DNA from: Tanypteryx hageni
Taxonomy: Eukaryota; Arthropoda; Insecta; Odonata; Petaluridae
Direction of reading: 5' to 3'
NCBI GenBank assembly: GCA_028673005.1
Contig: CM054116.1
Span: 75,838,572-75,902,571 of the forward strand
DNA: 64,000 nucleotides
A model generated the notes under the pieces. That model did no database searches, was not told where the DNA came from, and saw only the letters and a list, made by a program, of their open reading frames with translations. The position numbers were made by a program, and so were the translations under genes. Position 1 is the stretch's first letter, and each line of letters starts with the position of its first letter. Below, one piece after another: positions 13,043 through 22,800 of the stretch.

Positions 13043-13352
13043 GAGGGGTCGGCAACTTTCGGCCCGCGAGCAGGATGCGGCACTCAAGAGCGCTTTATGC
13101 GGACCGCGAAGCCATGATGAGAAAGCGATCGGTAAAGTTGAACAGGAAATTTCGCATTTTTCAGTAAAATTATGGCCTTAAAATTTTTTCTAGCGAAGTT
13201 TCAATTATTGCAAATTCTTTAGACTTGATTTTTACTAATATGAGACCATAGAGTCTCTAGGTGACTTCGAATGTAAATGCTCATCTAGAACGCCGAAGCT
13301 TTTGTGTCTCCCAATGCGGCCTTCATAAACATTTTAAAATTTCCGACCTCTG
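13043..13352. mobile_element. Short non-autonomous hAT element with perfect target duplication
   Basis: The left terminus reads GAGGGGTCGGCAACTTTCGG; the right terminus, read inward, is CAGAGGTCGGAAATTTTAA. The element is bounded by the identical 8-bp direct repeats ATCTAAGG at 13035-13042 and 13353-13360, the target-site duplication length of hAT transposons. It is 310 bp, has no coding capacity, and is clearly the same family as 54296-54578 (shared words GCTTTATGCGG, CCGCGA, GCGAAGTTT/GCCGAAGTTT and GACTT). The first base is G rather than the usual C. Confidence 0.88.
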
Positions 13353-13360
13353 ATCTAAGG

Positions 13361-13857
13361 GAATAATTTTTGTTCAAGATGTGTTAACGCGATTCGGAAA
13401 AAACGTACACATTTTGAGGTATTTTATATTGAATTTCAACTCGTGTTCTACAAACCAAAGTTGTTTTCTATGAGATATTTATTTTTCTGTTTTCAATTGC
13501 GTGTCATTAATTTATTAGAAATATTGTTAATATTTTGTAAATCATTAGTCTCCATTTTTCCTAGACAACATTCTGCGGGTAAATTCCTGTATTTCCATAA
13601 GCAAATCTATAGCAGTAACTACATTGCATTATATTTCATTGATCAATTTCGTTGGCTGTTGTTATATATTCAATATTTAGACGTTTTAGTTTGTTCTTGA
13701 TTTCTTCGGTGTTATTTTTGTTTTCGTGATAAATTGTGATAAATCTTCGGATCGTTTACTTATATATTTACTTAGTATATAAATGGAAAAGAAGGATAAA
13801 GTAAAAATTAACAGACAACTAACAAATAATTATAGTAATATTTTATACGTACCTAAT
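13361..13857. other. AT-rich spacer
   Basis: Only an AT-rich, Leu/Ile/Phe/Tyr-rich chance frame at 13443-13700 is present. I see nothing else. Confidence 0.45.
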
Positions 13858-13876
13858 CGGGCCCTGCGAAACTTCG

Positions 13877-13904
13877 AAATCCGATTCGAATTCGAATCGG
13901 ATTT
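13877..13904. repeat. 28-bp perfect palindrome
   Basis: The 14-base half AAATCCGATTCGAA is followed immediately by its exact reverse complement, centred between 13890 and 13891, with no spacer. Further CGATTCGA and CGAATCGG words continue to about 13955. Such clusters are common in the subterminal regions of hAT elements, which fits the transposase remains just downstream, but I found no matching cluster on the far side. Confidence 0.85.
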
Positions 13905-14208
13905 AAAGATTCGATTCGATATCGCAAAAAACGATTCTTAAATTTCGAATCGGCAGACGATATATCGAACAATGAATGTTTGATATTTTCTTATTAAATT
14001 TTTGGTCTAATTTTAACCGTCATAGGGTAATACTCTAAATATAAGGTACTGGTGGGGGAAATTTTGTCGTTTGGATCATTCCCCTCCCCCAAAGTACAAA
14101 CAAAAAGAGCGATCGAAATATGGATCAGTGCCCATTTAGGTTTTATTTTTAATGTGCAGTGTATTTTTAGTGCTTTTTTAATCATATTTTTTTAATACAA
14201 CGTACAAG

Positions 14209-14950
14209 TTGTTTGATTCCGTGCAAAGAAATTATATTGCAATATCTCTTGCTCTTATTGAATGCAGTGCGAAACGAAATTGTACTAAAGTTCCTCCCGC
14301 ACCTCTGACTAGTCAACTGAAAGAAACCCTAGAAGAATCTTCCCCGATTCTCAAGGTAACAGCGGAGGCAACATCCATATTTAACTCGAAAAGTCTATTA
14401 CCCTTTGTCTCATTATTCCCTTAATTTCGGTTTTAAGAGATGAACTAACAGCAACATCAGTGACTGTAAAACTGATCCGTAATGAACTTATGATGCATTT
14501 GGACAACAGATTTGACATTTCCAAAGACCACCTTTGGGCTGCAACATTTCTTCATCCAATATTTAAACTCGTCTTCTTCACGGAAAATCAAGCGAATACT
14601 ATAAAGCATTTTTGGGAAGAATTCACTTCAGATTTAGGAGATACATTCCGGCAAGAAGGAAAAGACGAAGAGCTAATTGTAATAGATAAAGGCTAGAATA
14701 TTGGATGTATAAAAAGGGAAGCAAATAAGGGCAACCTTTTGGATACTTTATTTTAAAAAAATAATAACAAAAAAAACTTCGTCAAAAATGGACGAAATGT
14801 CTACACTTCAGGAGGAAATACATCAATACACAAAGCAATCTGTGATGGACCGCGATAGTGGCCCATTATGTTACTGGAAAGAAATTGGCAAAATATACGA
14901 GGGATTGGCTGGCAATTCAGGCTATAAAACACTCCGTCAGAACGGGTAAA
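14209..14950 (+). pseudogene. Frameshifted hAT (ZBED-type) transposase remnant
   Basis: Three pieces in different frames together follow the order of a ZBED-type hAT transposase. Piece one (14209-14421) has PLTSQLKETLEESSPILK, matching the region before the hAT core. After a frameshift near 14415 the protein resumes as FPLISVLRDEL and continues to 14696 with ATFLHPIFKLVFFTENQA, close to the family word ATxLDPRFKxxFF. Piece three (about 14786-14948) has DRDSGPLCYWKEIGKIY, matching the start of the dimerisation domain. Stops at 14422, 14694 and near 14948, plus two frame changes, make it non-functional. The zinc finger and the final dimerisation block were not found. The palindrome at 13877 may belong to the same element. 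Confidence 0.72.
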
Positions 14951-17280
14951 TTCGGTGGGTGACTGTTTTGTCAAGCTTCTGTATTTTGAATTATCCCTAG
15001 CTCAGGGTAAATTAATTTTCCCAAGGAAATATTTCATCTATAGTTTTCAACAACTCGAAAATCCATGTATCGAATTTTCGATAAATCTTGAAATATATTT
15101 CCCATTCGTTTTTCTGCTTGTTATAGTAAAGTTAAATAAGTTGAAACTCGAATGTTCTTTCCTCTCTCTCGGTTTTGAATAAAGGATTTCGGCGACAAAA
15201 GCAGTGCATTTATTTTGTAAGGCAACTAATTATTCAATTTAAGTATTTCAATAATTTTTTGATTAATTGACTGACAAAACGAAAAGATTTTAAATTCAAG
15301 AATTACAGTTGTAAAAAACAATATTAATTTCAAGGCCGTAATTATCAGGGAATGTTTTACAGAAAGTATCTTGTTATCATACATGATATAGATCGCAGGT
15401 AATCAGTTTTGATTTTCTTTGTACGTCCTCTTTTTTACCATATCAGGGTATTTGTTTATTAAATAATTCTCAAAAATAAATTAAAATGAAAGTGTTTAAA
15501 AATCATCTGATCAACCTTCGAAACACGTTTTCATAAGTTGAGCTAAAATGTTTCGCTTCCTCGAATTTAATGATCCTCATAGTTTTTAAGGTTTGATGTG
15601 TTACCTATTAATCTGAATTAAATCTTGACAAGTCAGTCGTGATGACAATGGTTTCACTTTTGTTCGTTTTGCACCTTTTCGGTCGACAGAGTATTCGTGC
15701 AACGTAAGGGTTTTTCCTCGCAGCAATGTAATTTATTTATTTATTTTTTAATTCGGCCTTTGCTGTCTTATCTGATTCACTCAAACCTGTTTTCATAATT
15801 TTTACCCGAGCTTCAATGCCTGAAAACTTAAAATGTTGGTTTCAAAAATTTCCGTCCTTTGCGCCATGTTAAAAGTACGGCTCTTTTTTTATTTATCTCT
15901 TCGAGATAGAATTTAGGCTCTGTCTTTTGATGTAACCGTTTGGGGCTGGAGCGGTACGAGGCTTTGACCCAAAAAAAAACTCACATCACCCCCTCTGGGG
16001 AAATTCTGTCATACTGGTTATGTGGAACTTGTAGGTTTGCCATGTCTTCCTTTGCCCCAAGGGACTTTCTGACAGGAAGAGGTTGGCAACCCCGCCATTC
16101 ACTAAAAACCAGAGTCTTGTCTCGCGTTTTCTTTTCAATCCACGTCTCGCCTTGATCTCGCCCTTAGCCGACATCTGTACCGACACCATCTTTATGTGGT
16201 GAAAATTGGCAGACATCTAATAATCACACGATTTTTAGTTGTCTTTCTTGTTGTGAAATGAATCATGCAGAAATATGTTTATTCTGATATGATTATTTAT
16301 GACGTTCTCACACAAATAGTTTTGATTGTATTATTTTCGCATTGAAATGATAATTAATTCCATGAAAGATAAAAATCCTTAACGGCCGCCTATTATGGCG
16401 CTAAGTGATTGGCCTCGACTTTATTGCTTTGCCGCCAGAGGCGCTGTATTACCAGCGCCGTAAACCTCGGCCGGTTTCGTGTTTTGATCTTTCGCTCGGG
16501 GCTATAGGTTTGTGTATAGTTGTTTGTTAATATCCCATCAATCGCACCGTGAATAAAGCAATATAAGAGTTTAATCTATATGAAAGGAAAATATTCATGG
16601 ACTTGAAAATGTGCCTGTTTATAGTTTGAAATTTACATCTTTTATAGCTTAGTAAAAGATTATAACCTCGAAATTCAGCTGATAACGGTTTATTTGCTCG
16701 AACTAATGGAAGATTATGTTAGTTAATATTCGTATATTGTTTGAGTAGTAAAATTATGTCAAGCATTTTGTATAAGTAGTCATTATTACGAAACAAATAT
16801 TTGTTTTTCTTCCTACGATGATTCTCCCAAATTTTATTGCATTACCTATTATTCATTACCTATTTCACAACTTAATTTATAACCAAATTGCCGAATAGCG
16901 TATATAATAGTTTCCATGCAGCTATTATGAAAGCTAACATTTCTTGTATTTAATGCTTGACCTAGTTCCTTAGAATTGTGCGTTCGATATTCAATTTCGG
17001 CGGCCTATAATTTCGAATTTCCAACATTTGGCTTTAAATGCTTAATTATTATTTTTGGAATGAAGTTATAAGTTTAGCTCAATTTTTTGTTATCCTAATG
17101 CGTGGTTTATTGATGCTTATTCTATAAGTGAAAATGCCTTTTCTGATCCAATGCGTAGAATATAAAATTCCTCGTATTTTATCATTGATACCGATAAAAG
17201 CTTTAAATTCCTAAATACTCGTATTACGATTAATATCAGAATTGTTTTCTTTAGTTAGGCAGCTAAAAGACAGACATGTC
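14951..17280. other. Non-coding DNA
   Basis: I see no gene. Around 16384-16480 there is a CpG-rich patch (GGCGCTAAG, CCGCCAGAGGCGCTG) inside otherwise AT-rich DNA. It has no frame or family I recognise. The 71-codon plus and 76-codon minus frames at 15940-16216 overlap each other and show no domain. Confidence 0.45.
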
Positions 17281-17307
17281 GATTTGTATAGCATAACATA
17301 CATACAT
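17281..17307 (+). repeat. Dispersed 27-bp repeat, copy 1
   Basis: GATTTGTATAGCATAACA followed by TACATACAT matches 18131-18157 with two differences. The following bases continue as an ACATA-type run, as seen at 3' tails of non-LTR elements. The rest of the parent element was not recognised. Confidence 0.5.
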
Positions 17308-17474
17308 ATTCAATTCCAACTATTTAACCTTTTCTACTAATTTACTACTTCTTAATATTAAGTTTAACTATATATAAACCAATTAATAACCAACGTATTA
17401 ATCGCACTTACAATCATATAAAATAAAATACGTAAATACCAGAAATGTGTTGAAAAAACATTAAATTCAAATTT

Positions 17475-17666
17475 AAATTAAATAATATACTGCTGGTGGA
17501 GGTTTTCGGGTTTTGCTGTGTTGCAGTCTGCATCCTGAAGATGCAGACTGCAATGCCTGCGAAACGTCGAGAGTCAGCAAAGCCTCCAACGCAGCGAAAC
17601 CCGAAAACCTCCACCAGCATTCAGCACCGCTGCGAAAGGCTTCAACTCAAATTAAATAATATACTG
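17475..17666. mobile_element. Small nested foldback insertion flanked by 18-bp direct repeats
   Basis: Direct repeats AAATTAAATAATATACTG at 17475-17492 and 17649-17666 are identical and look like a target-site duplication. The insert (17493-17648) consists of an outer inverted repeat (17491-17520 with 17590-17619, 30-bp arms, two mismatches) enclosing a perfect inner hairpin (17521-17534 with 17540-17553, 14-bp arms, 5-nt loop). Overlapping the inner hairpin is a CTGAAGA-stem-GAAA motif at 17535-17564. The long duplication suggests retrotransposition rather than a cut-and-paste element. The frames across it on both strands are shadows of the palindrome. Confidence 0.7.
17535..17564 (+). ncRNA. 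Hammerhead-like core motif (candidate, degenerate)
   Basis: CTGAAGA at 17535-17541, one extra base, GCAG at 17543-17546, a loop, CTGC at 17557-17560, then GAAAC from 17561. This is the CUGANGA, stem II, GAAA order, but it competes with the stronger 14-bp hairpin in the same place. Helix III is not evident. Catalysis is unproven. Confidence 0.25.
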
Positions 17667-18130
17667 TATTATTACACCATGTTTAAGCACGATTCACTAA
17701 ATAAGAATATTTATTAAGTAACTAAATAAATAAATAAACCGAAACAACATTTAGTCCTTGGACTTGAACATTGTCGTCGTCGTCAAGGTATCTATCGTTA
17801 CAAATGAAAATTTAGTCCAAATTAATGGGAATAAACGTAAAATGCGAGCGATTTTGAATCAAAGACCATAAGAATAAAAAACCATGATCATTTTTCTTAA
17901 ATACTGTGCAAGTACGAAGTTGTTACGTCAATTTTTCGAATTTATATAAGCAAATTAATGAAAGCCTGCACTTATAAAAGTAAATTTTTACGTTTTATCT
18001 TACGGGAAATAAAAAAATGCGAATAACGTTTTTATGGGATATCTGTCGGGAATTTAAACTACCCTACAGCCTTTCCCTTGGTGCCCCCAATAATCGTACC
18101 AAGTTTTGTTACGATAGCTTTTAAGGTGTG

Positions 18131-18157
18131 GATTTGTATAGCATAACACACATGCAT
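18131..18157 (+). repeat. Dispersed 27-bp repeat, copy 2
   Basis: This is the partner of 17281-17307. It is preceded by ACCAAGTTTTGTTACGATAG (18099-18118), a word like those near the 3' ends of many arthropod non-LTR and SINE families. It is probably the tail of a decayed retroelement. The 5' boundary is not visible. Confidence 0.5.
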
Positions 18158-19430
18158 CCAAACATTTGAAATTATAGTATGAATGGGTGGTACCAGAATT
18201 AATATTAAGTGTTTTTGGTAGTGCATATATTCCTGCCTCAGGAAATTATTTTAGGTTTATTACAACAATATAATCTCCATTTCTTTACAAGAAATCTAAT
18301 TTCAACACACTTGACTTATCTTCAAATCCATCAGTTTTATGGCCGTGCGAATCTTAATATTTGCACAATCCAAATAGAATAAAATCCCAGGTTCGTTCGT
18401 TCGTTTGTTCGTTCGTCCGTTCGTGCGTAACTGGTGGTAAAAATACATTAAAAGACGAATAACTTGATCAAATATGTACATATAACAATGAAATTTGGCG
18501 GAAATGGTCTGCTCATAAGTAAAAATGCTCTGACGAAGAAACATTTACGAAAAACGTCCAGAGTTTGAGTCCATGGCTGGTGATATATTCCCCATAACAT
18601 AACCCGTAGAAATCGATTTTTTGACCTGCAGGCTTTTTTTCTTTAGCAAAATTAAATTAGAAGTAATTGACCTAAAATCTTCGGATAAGAGCCATTTGAA
18701 CGAAAAATAAACAAAAATTCTTTTTTTTATCGTCGATTTTTGCTTTCGGTTCGAAATCGCTCAAACATTGCATAAAAATTCAAAATTTCATGAAAATATT
18801 GCGTTTTTTTGTGAAAGGTTCCCATGACGACAGAAGAGATTGTTGAACTCGAGATCCTCATTATTGTATGCTTTCTTATATATGCATAAAATTAGACGAA
18901 TCGTTATCTAATAGTAAATGAAAAGTTTTGTTTATTTACTCTTTGTTGATAGCAACCTAATATAAATTTTTCGGACATGATCAGCTCAACGTTGCATTGA
19001 CACGATGCAGAAATCATGAAAATTTAAGAGTTCATGTTCACAATACACCATATCATGGAAAATTAATTCCAGGCGAGAATCGCACATTCACAAAAAACGT
19101 CGTTTTAAATCAGCTGTTACACTAATCATTAAATCTTCAAACAGGTTTTGCCAAAAGTAAACAATACAAAACAATTAAAGAAATTTTAGTTTGAGAGATT
19201 AAAAAATAGGTTTTTTTCATTCGTTTTGTTTTTCAGGAGAAAATTTTCACAAACTCGAATTTCTATTTTTAGATTCATATTATCATCCCGTCATTTTTGG
19301 CGGGTCGTTGCTAGTAAATATCTAGAGAAAAGTGCGAATGTCGCTGAGAAATAAGTCGCTTTACGCTTAAAACGAATAAAAAATGTCGAAAGGAAGCAAA
19401 CTTTGCGTTTAAGTAAAATTATATAATGTT
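18158..19430. other. AT-rich DNA with a GTTC microsatellite
   Basis: A GTTC/GTCC tetranucleotide run lies at about 18391-18427. Otherwise there is no gene or repeat with a partner here. The minus-strand frame at 18302-18544 is produced partly by the microsatellite. Confidence 0.5.
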
Positions 19431-19523
19431 TGGGAATAATTTTGAAACGAGAAAAAAGTAGGCTATGACCGGGTTCGATTCCCGGTCATAGCAGACTTTT
19501 TTCTCGTTTCAAAATTATTCCCA
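19431..19523. repeat. 93-bp hairpin with a tRNA T-arm at the tip
   Basis: Arms 19431-19473 and 19481-19523 are reverse complements over 43 positions with only two mismatches (near 19460), around the 7-nt loop TTCGATT. The tip, CCGGGTTCGATTCCCGG, is a textbook tRNA T-stem and T-loop including the B-box. The following TCATAGCA resembles a tRNA acceptor 3' strand ending in a discriminator A. No D-arm or anticodon arm is present, so it is not a tRNA gene. The near-perfect pairing implies recent origin or ongoing correction. Confidence 0.9.
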
Positions 19524-19939
19524 ACTTTACAGCTTATGCCTGTCTGCATAGGTTCTTCGGATCGCTTTATTCCATCAATTTCTTAGATAATGTTTGTTTT
19601 TAAGCAGCCAAAATCCCTAGAAAGCAATTATGGCAGTAATTTTTGGTTTATGACTCAACATAGGGTCAAAATGGTATTTGAGAATAGTAAGTTAATGTAA
19701 TAGAACAAAAATTTGTAACGTCATCGGATTCTGAGATGCTGACTTTTTTCCGCCTCTAAAAAAATTATTGAGAATATACGAAGGTGGTTCAAACGAATAT
19801 AGCAAAAGTCGGATAAAGTATTATTTATTGAAAACTAGGTTAAAGAAGCTCTTGACTTCTCAACATAGTCTACTGCTCTTTCAATACTTTTCTTCGTTCA
19901 CGAAACTAGTGCCTGAATTTCGTCCAAGCAGAAATTCTT

Positions 19940-20748
19940 CAATTGCCTAACCACTCATGCCCTGCTGTTCGAACCCCGTCCACAGAGTGGACTTGCTTTC
20001 CCCTTAATGCCTCTTGGATTGGTCCAAAAAGATGATAGTCACTTGGAGCAATGTCATGAGAATAAGGGGTGTGGTACCACTTCAAAATGTCGATCTTTAA
20101 TAATGTCGACAGTTGTCCGGGCGTTGCTGTGCTATCAGGAAACCTCTTTTAAAATCAACCCTCGAGGTTTGATCCAAATTGCTGGCCTCAGTTGGCTCTT
20201 AAGCATATTTCAATACGAATCACTGTTGATAGTTGTCTCCTTCATGCAACTCTCCGAAATAACCCAGTTTTCATTTGAAAATATGGTTAGCATCACCTTT
20301 CTTACATACGGTGCTGCTTTGAACTTCTTAGGCCTCGGAGAGCTGGAATGACGCCACTCATTATTTGAGTCGCTTATTTTCAGACTGGAAGTTATGCGCC
20401 CATGACTCATCTCAAGTCTAGGTCTAGGAAATCATTCCCCTAATTTTCATATCGAGTCAGCAACACAGCAAATGCATCAACTCATCATTGTTTCAGCTCG
20501 TCTGTAAGGCGACGAGGGACGCATCTCGCACACCCTTTACTTAATCCCAACTCTTCAGAGATAATGCGATGAACAGATTCGATGCTCATGTTGAGAGACT
20601 TGCTGAATTCTTTCAGCTTTATGCTCCGGTTTTCTCGAATGAGCTTTTTAATAGCAGAAATGTTTTCAGGCATGGCTATGAAGTTAGCCTGGCCAGTCCA
20701 AGTAGCATCTTCAAGGTCATTTATACTATTTTTAACTTTTTGGCTCAT
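19940..20748 (-). pseudogene. mariner transposase remnant
   Basis: On the minus strand, 20748-20485 encodes a paired-type helix-turn-helix region: PENISAIKKLIRENRSIKL, then SVHRIISEELGLSKGCARC and VPRRLTDELKQ, a mariner hallmark. Next, 20410-20210 has SPRPKKFKAAPYVRKVM. Beyond a frame change, about 20070-19940 has YSHDIAPSDYHLFGPIQEAL and then HEWLGN, the mariner D34D region and C-terminus. Stops and at least two frameshifts break it, and the first roughly 50 codons are missing. A mariner transposase cuts and reinserts the element at TA sites; this copy cannot make it. ATGs within the pieces are internal. Confidence 0.85.
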
Positions 20749-20887
20749 TCATACTCTCGTTTGAGACAAAATTTCTCATCATACACTTTTAAAACTCTGC
20801 GGTCTATTTTATTAGATTTAATTCCTAAATTTAAAAAAATTTACAACTGCCCTCAACTCAAACTTGGCACAGCTTTCAGGATTTGTA

Positions 20888-21075
20888 ACATCTACATGTT
20901 ACCCTACAATTCACCAATCTGGTGGGTGGCAGGGGTTGCAATGCACCGAGGCCTACCTAACAGTTATTACTCGCTGATTTGACTTGCATGTTATAGTCTC
21001 GTATTGTTCTCGGAAAGAATGAGTCTCTATAACGACCTGACGATTCTTATCGTCATGATCGTTTCTACCTATGTA
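20888..21075 (-). mobile_element. 3' end of a CR1/Jockey-type LINE
   Basis: Read on minus, the segment ends ...GGTAACATGTAGATGTTAC, matching the 3' end of the LINE at 37746-38816. Shared words include ATCTACAT, TTACCCT, GGTGG.TGGCAGGGG and GCACC. On the minus strand about 20990-21030 encodes YRDSFFPRTIRD, the terminal motif of these LINE ORFs, matching YKESFFPRTIRDHN in the other copy. It is strongly 5'-truncated, as usual for target-primed insertion. Confidence 0.75.
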
Positions 21076-21308
21076 TGTACGTTGGACCCTCAACCATTCC
21101 CAATATATCCTCTGCTAGACATTCTGATCGGCGAACCATTTTGTAACCGTTTTGAATGGTCAATATTTTAATTATCTTCTGAGTTACCAGATGGCAAATG
21201 CGGTCAGGAGCAAAAGCAAAATAATTGCCTATATAAAGTATTTTATATAAAATTCACATATACAAATAATTATTCACTTTTCCTCTTTTCATTTGAATCA
21301 CCCTTGTA

Positions 21309-22673
21309 TGTAGATATCAGTGTATTAGTACTTTTACTCTTCACTCACCTCCCTGTATGAAGAAAAGCTTGGAAATTTTTACACGAGCCAAATTTTTTTT
21401 AATCTTTGAAATATCTCTATCAAGGAATCAGAAATTTTTTTAAACGTTCTACATAAAAAATAGCTTATTATATATTGTCAGTAACGCGATTCATCTTTCT
21501 CGCATTTTTCCCAACGAATGATGTATTAAACAGTATTTTTCACTTTGACGTTCTTGGACGGTCATAAAAATCCCATACTCAATTTCTTTAATTTATTCTT
21601 TTGCGTACAATTATATAATAATATCGGTGGAAAAAACGCGACAAAATGAGCTTATTTCAATGCATTTCCTTAAGTCTCACATCCACGAGTAAGATGGAAT
21701 AATAATGACCTCCGTCACCATATAGTTCATCCTGCAAATCTTCTTTATACTGAATATATACCGCCATATATAGAAAATTTAAGAATCATTCATCTGCACA
21801 AAAAATCACCTGCCATTAAATAGACATCAGACACCTCCGAAACGCTCATTCGTTGCAAAATAATGATAACTTCAGCATCTACAACGCGTCAAAAAATTTC
21901 CCTTTCCTACACCTCGCATTCCAATGTCACATTTCCTTTCACTCCCTTCATCTGTTCTCCCATCTCCACAACGGCTAACCAACTCTCCTCCCCACGGGAG
22001 GCATTGTAACCCCTTTTCCTCCCTTCCCCTTTGCCTTCCCTCCTATCCCGTTCCCAGCCTTCTCCCTCTCGCGCCTGCTACCGTGGACCTCGCGGCAGAC
22101 AAATTACGGGGCCTTCTCTTCTAACGGGGACAATGCTTGCGAAGAGACTTGAAGGTGGGGATGGAGCGGCCACGATGGGTGGTGGGAAAGAGCGTGATAG
22201 GGAGGGGAAGATAAGGGCGGGAGGGAGAGGAATAGGGGAAGGGGAAACTTAAGAGATGGAATAAGCGAGTAGCTTCTATGTTGCGTCTCCGTTCCTCTGG
22301 TTCTCCTCCCTTTCTTGATTGAAACAACTGTTAGCGGTTACATTAGCTCGACTTCTTATGAATTTTGTATGCTCGTATTTTGATCTAGTCTCCTACGAAA
22401 GTCACGGTCGCTAATCTCGATAAATCTTAATTCTGGATAAGGAATACACGAGAATGATTTTAAGGGATTTTAAAGCTGTTTTTTGAAGACTGGAAATTAT
22501 TCGAAGTTTTGGAATTACAAGTTCGTGTTATTTATTTTCGCTTCTGACGGTTATTGAACCTCTTCTGAATTAACTTTATAGATTGGTATGAACCCGAAAA
22601 TAAAAAATATTCCACTTGTAATAGAGGTAAATCAATTCAACTTGAATACCATCATTGCATTTAATGTAATATC

Positions 22674-22674
<1 letters not shown>
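21309..22674. other. Non-coding DNA with paired pyrimidine and purine blocks
   Basis: About 21925-22110 is pyrimidine-rich and about 22135-22255 purine-rich on the same strand. The overlapping frames at 21924-22327 derive from this skew and have no domain. The rest is AT-rich. Confidence 0.5.

Positions 22675-22717
<43 letters not shown>
22675..22717. repeat. AT dinucleotide microsatellite
   Basis: The tract is about 21 uninterrupted AT units. It directly precedes the repeat fragment at 22719. Confidence 0.95.
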
Positions 22718-22718
<1 letters not shown>

Positions 22719-22722
<4 letters not shown>

Positions 22723-22800
22723 AATGCAACGAGAGGTTGAGAGGGATAGGAAGGAGCCAGTGAACACTTACCATACGGTGGTGGACGTCCACAGCGATAG
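22719..22800 (+). repeat. Fragment of the repeat family seen at 41473-41862
   Basis: GCAACGAGAGGTTGAGAGGG and then CCAGTGAACACTTACCA (22757-22773) match GGCAACAAGGTGTTGGGATG and CCAGTGAACACTCACCA at 41512-41556, in the same order and spacing. Both lie against an AT tract. The rest of the element is absent. Confidence 0.6.

Larger units (their letters stand above)
19777..21308 (-). mobile_element. mariner-like transposon, inactive, with a LINE fragment inside
   Basis: Termini are TA-flanked inverted repeats: CGAAGGTGGTTCAAACGAA from 19779 on plus, and CAAGGGTGATTCAAATGAA read inward from 21306 on minus. TA dinucleotides at 19777-19778 and 21307-21308 are the expected target duplication. Transposase pieces lie on the minus strand at 19940-20748. 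The length of 1.53 kb exceeds the usual 1.3 kb because a piece of non-LTR element sits in the 5' untranslated region (20888 to about 21075), while the N-terminal third of the transposase appears deleted. Confidence 0.88.

Noticed and set aside
16430..16460. CTCF-like site in CCGCCAGAGGCGCTG
   Set aside because: It lacks a base in the core relative to the consensus, and a single word has no predictive value without chromatin data.
18391..18427. GTTC run as a CRISPR or satellite array
   Set aside because: It is a simple tetranucleotide microsatellite without spacers.
22675..22717. AT tracts as replication origin or centromeric repeat
   Set aside because: They are ordinary microsatellites attached to dispersed repeats.
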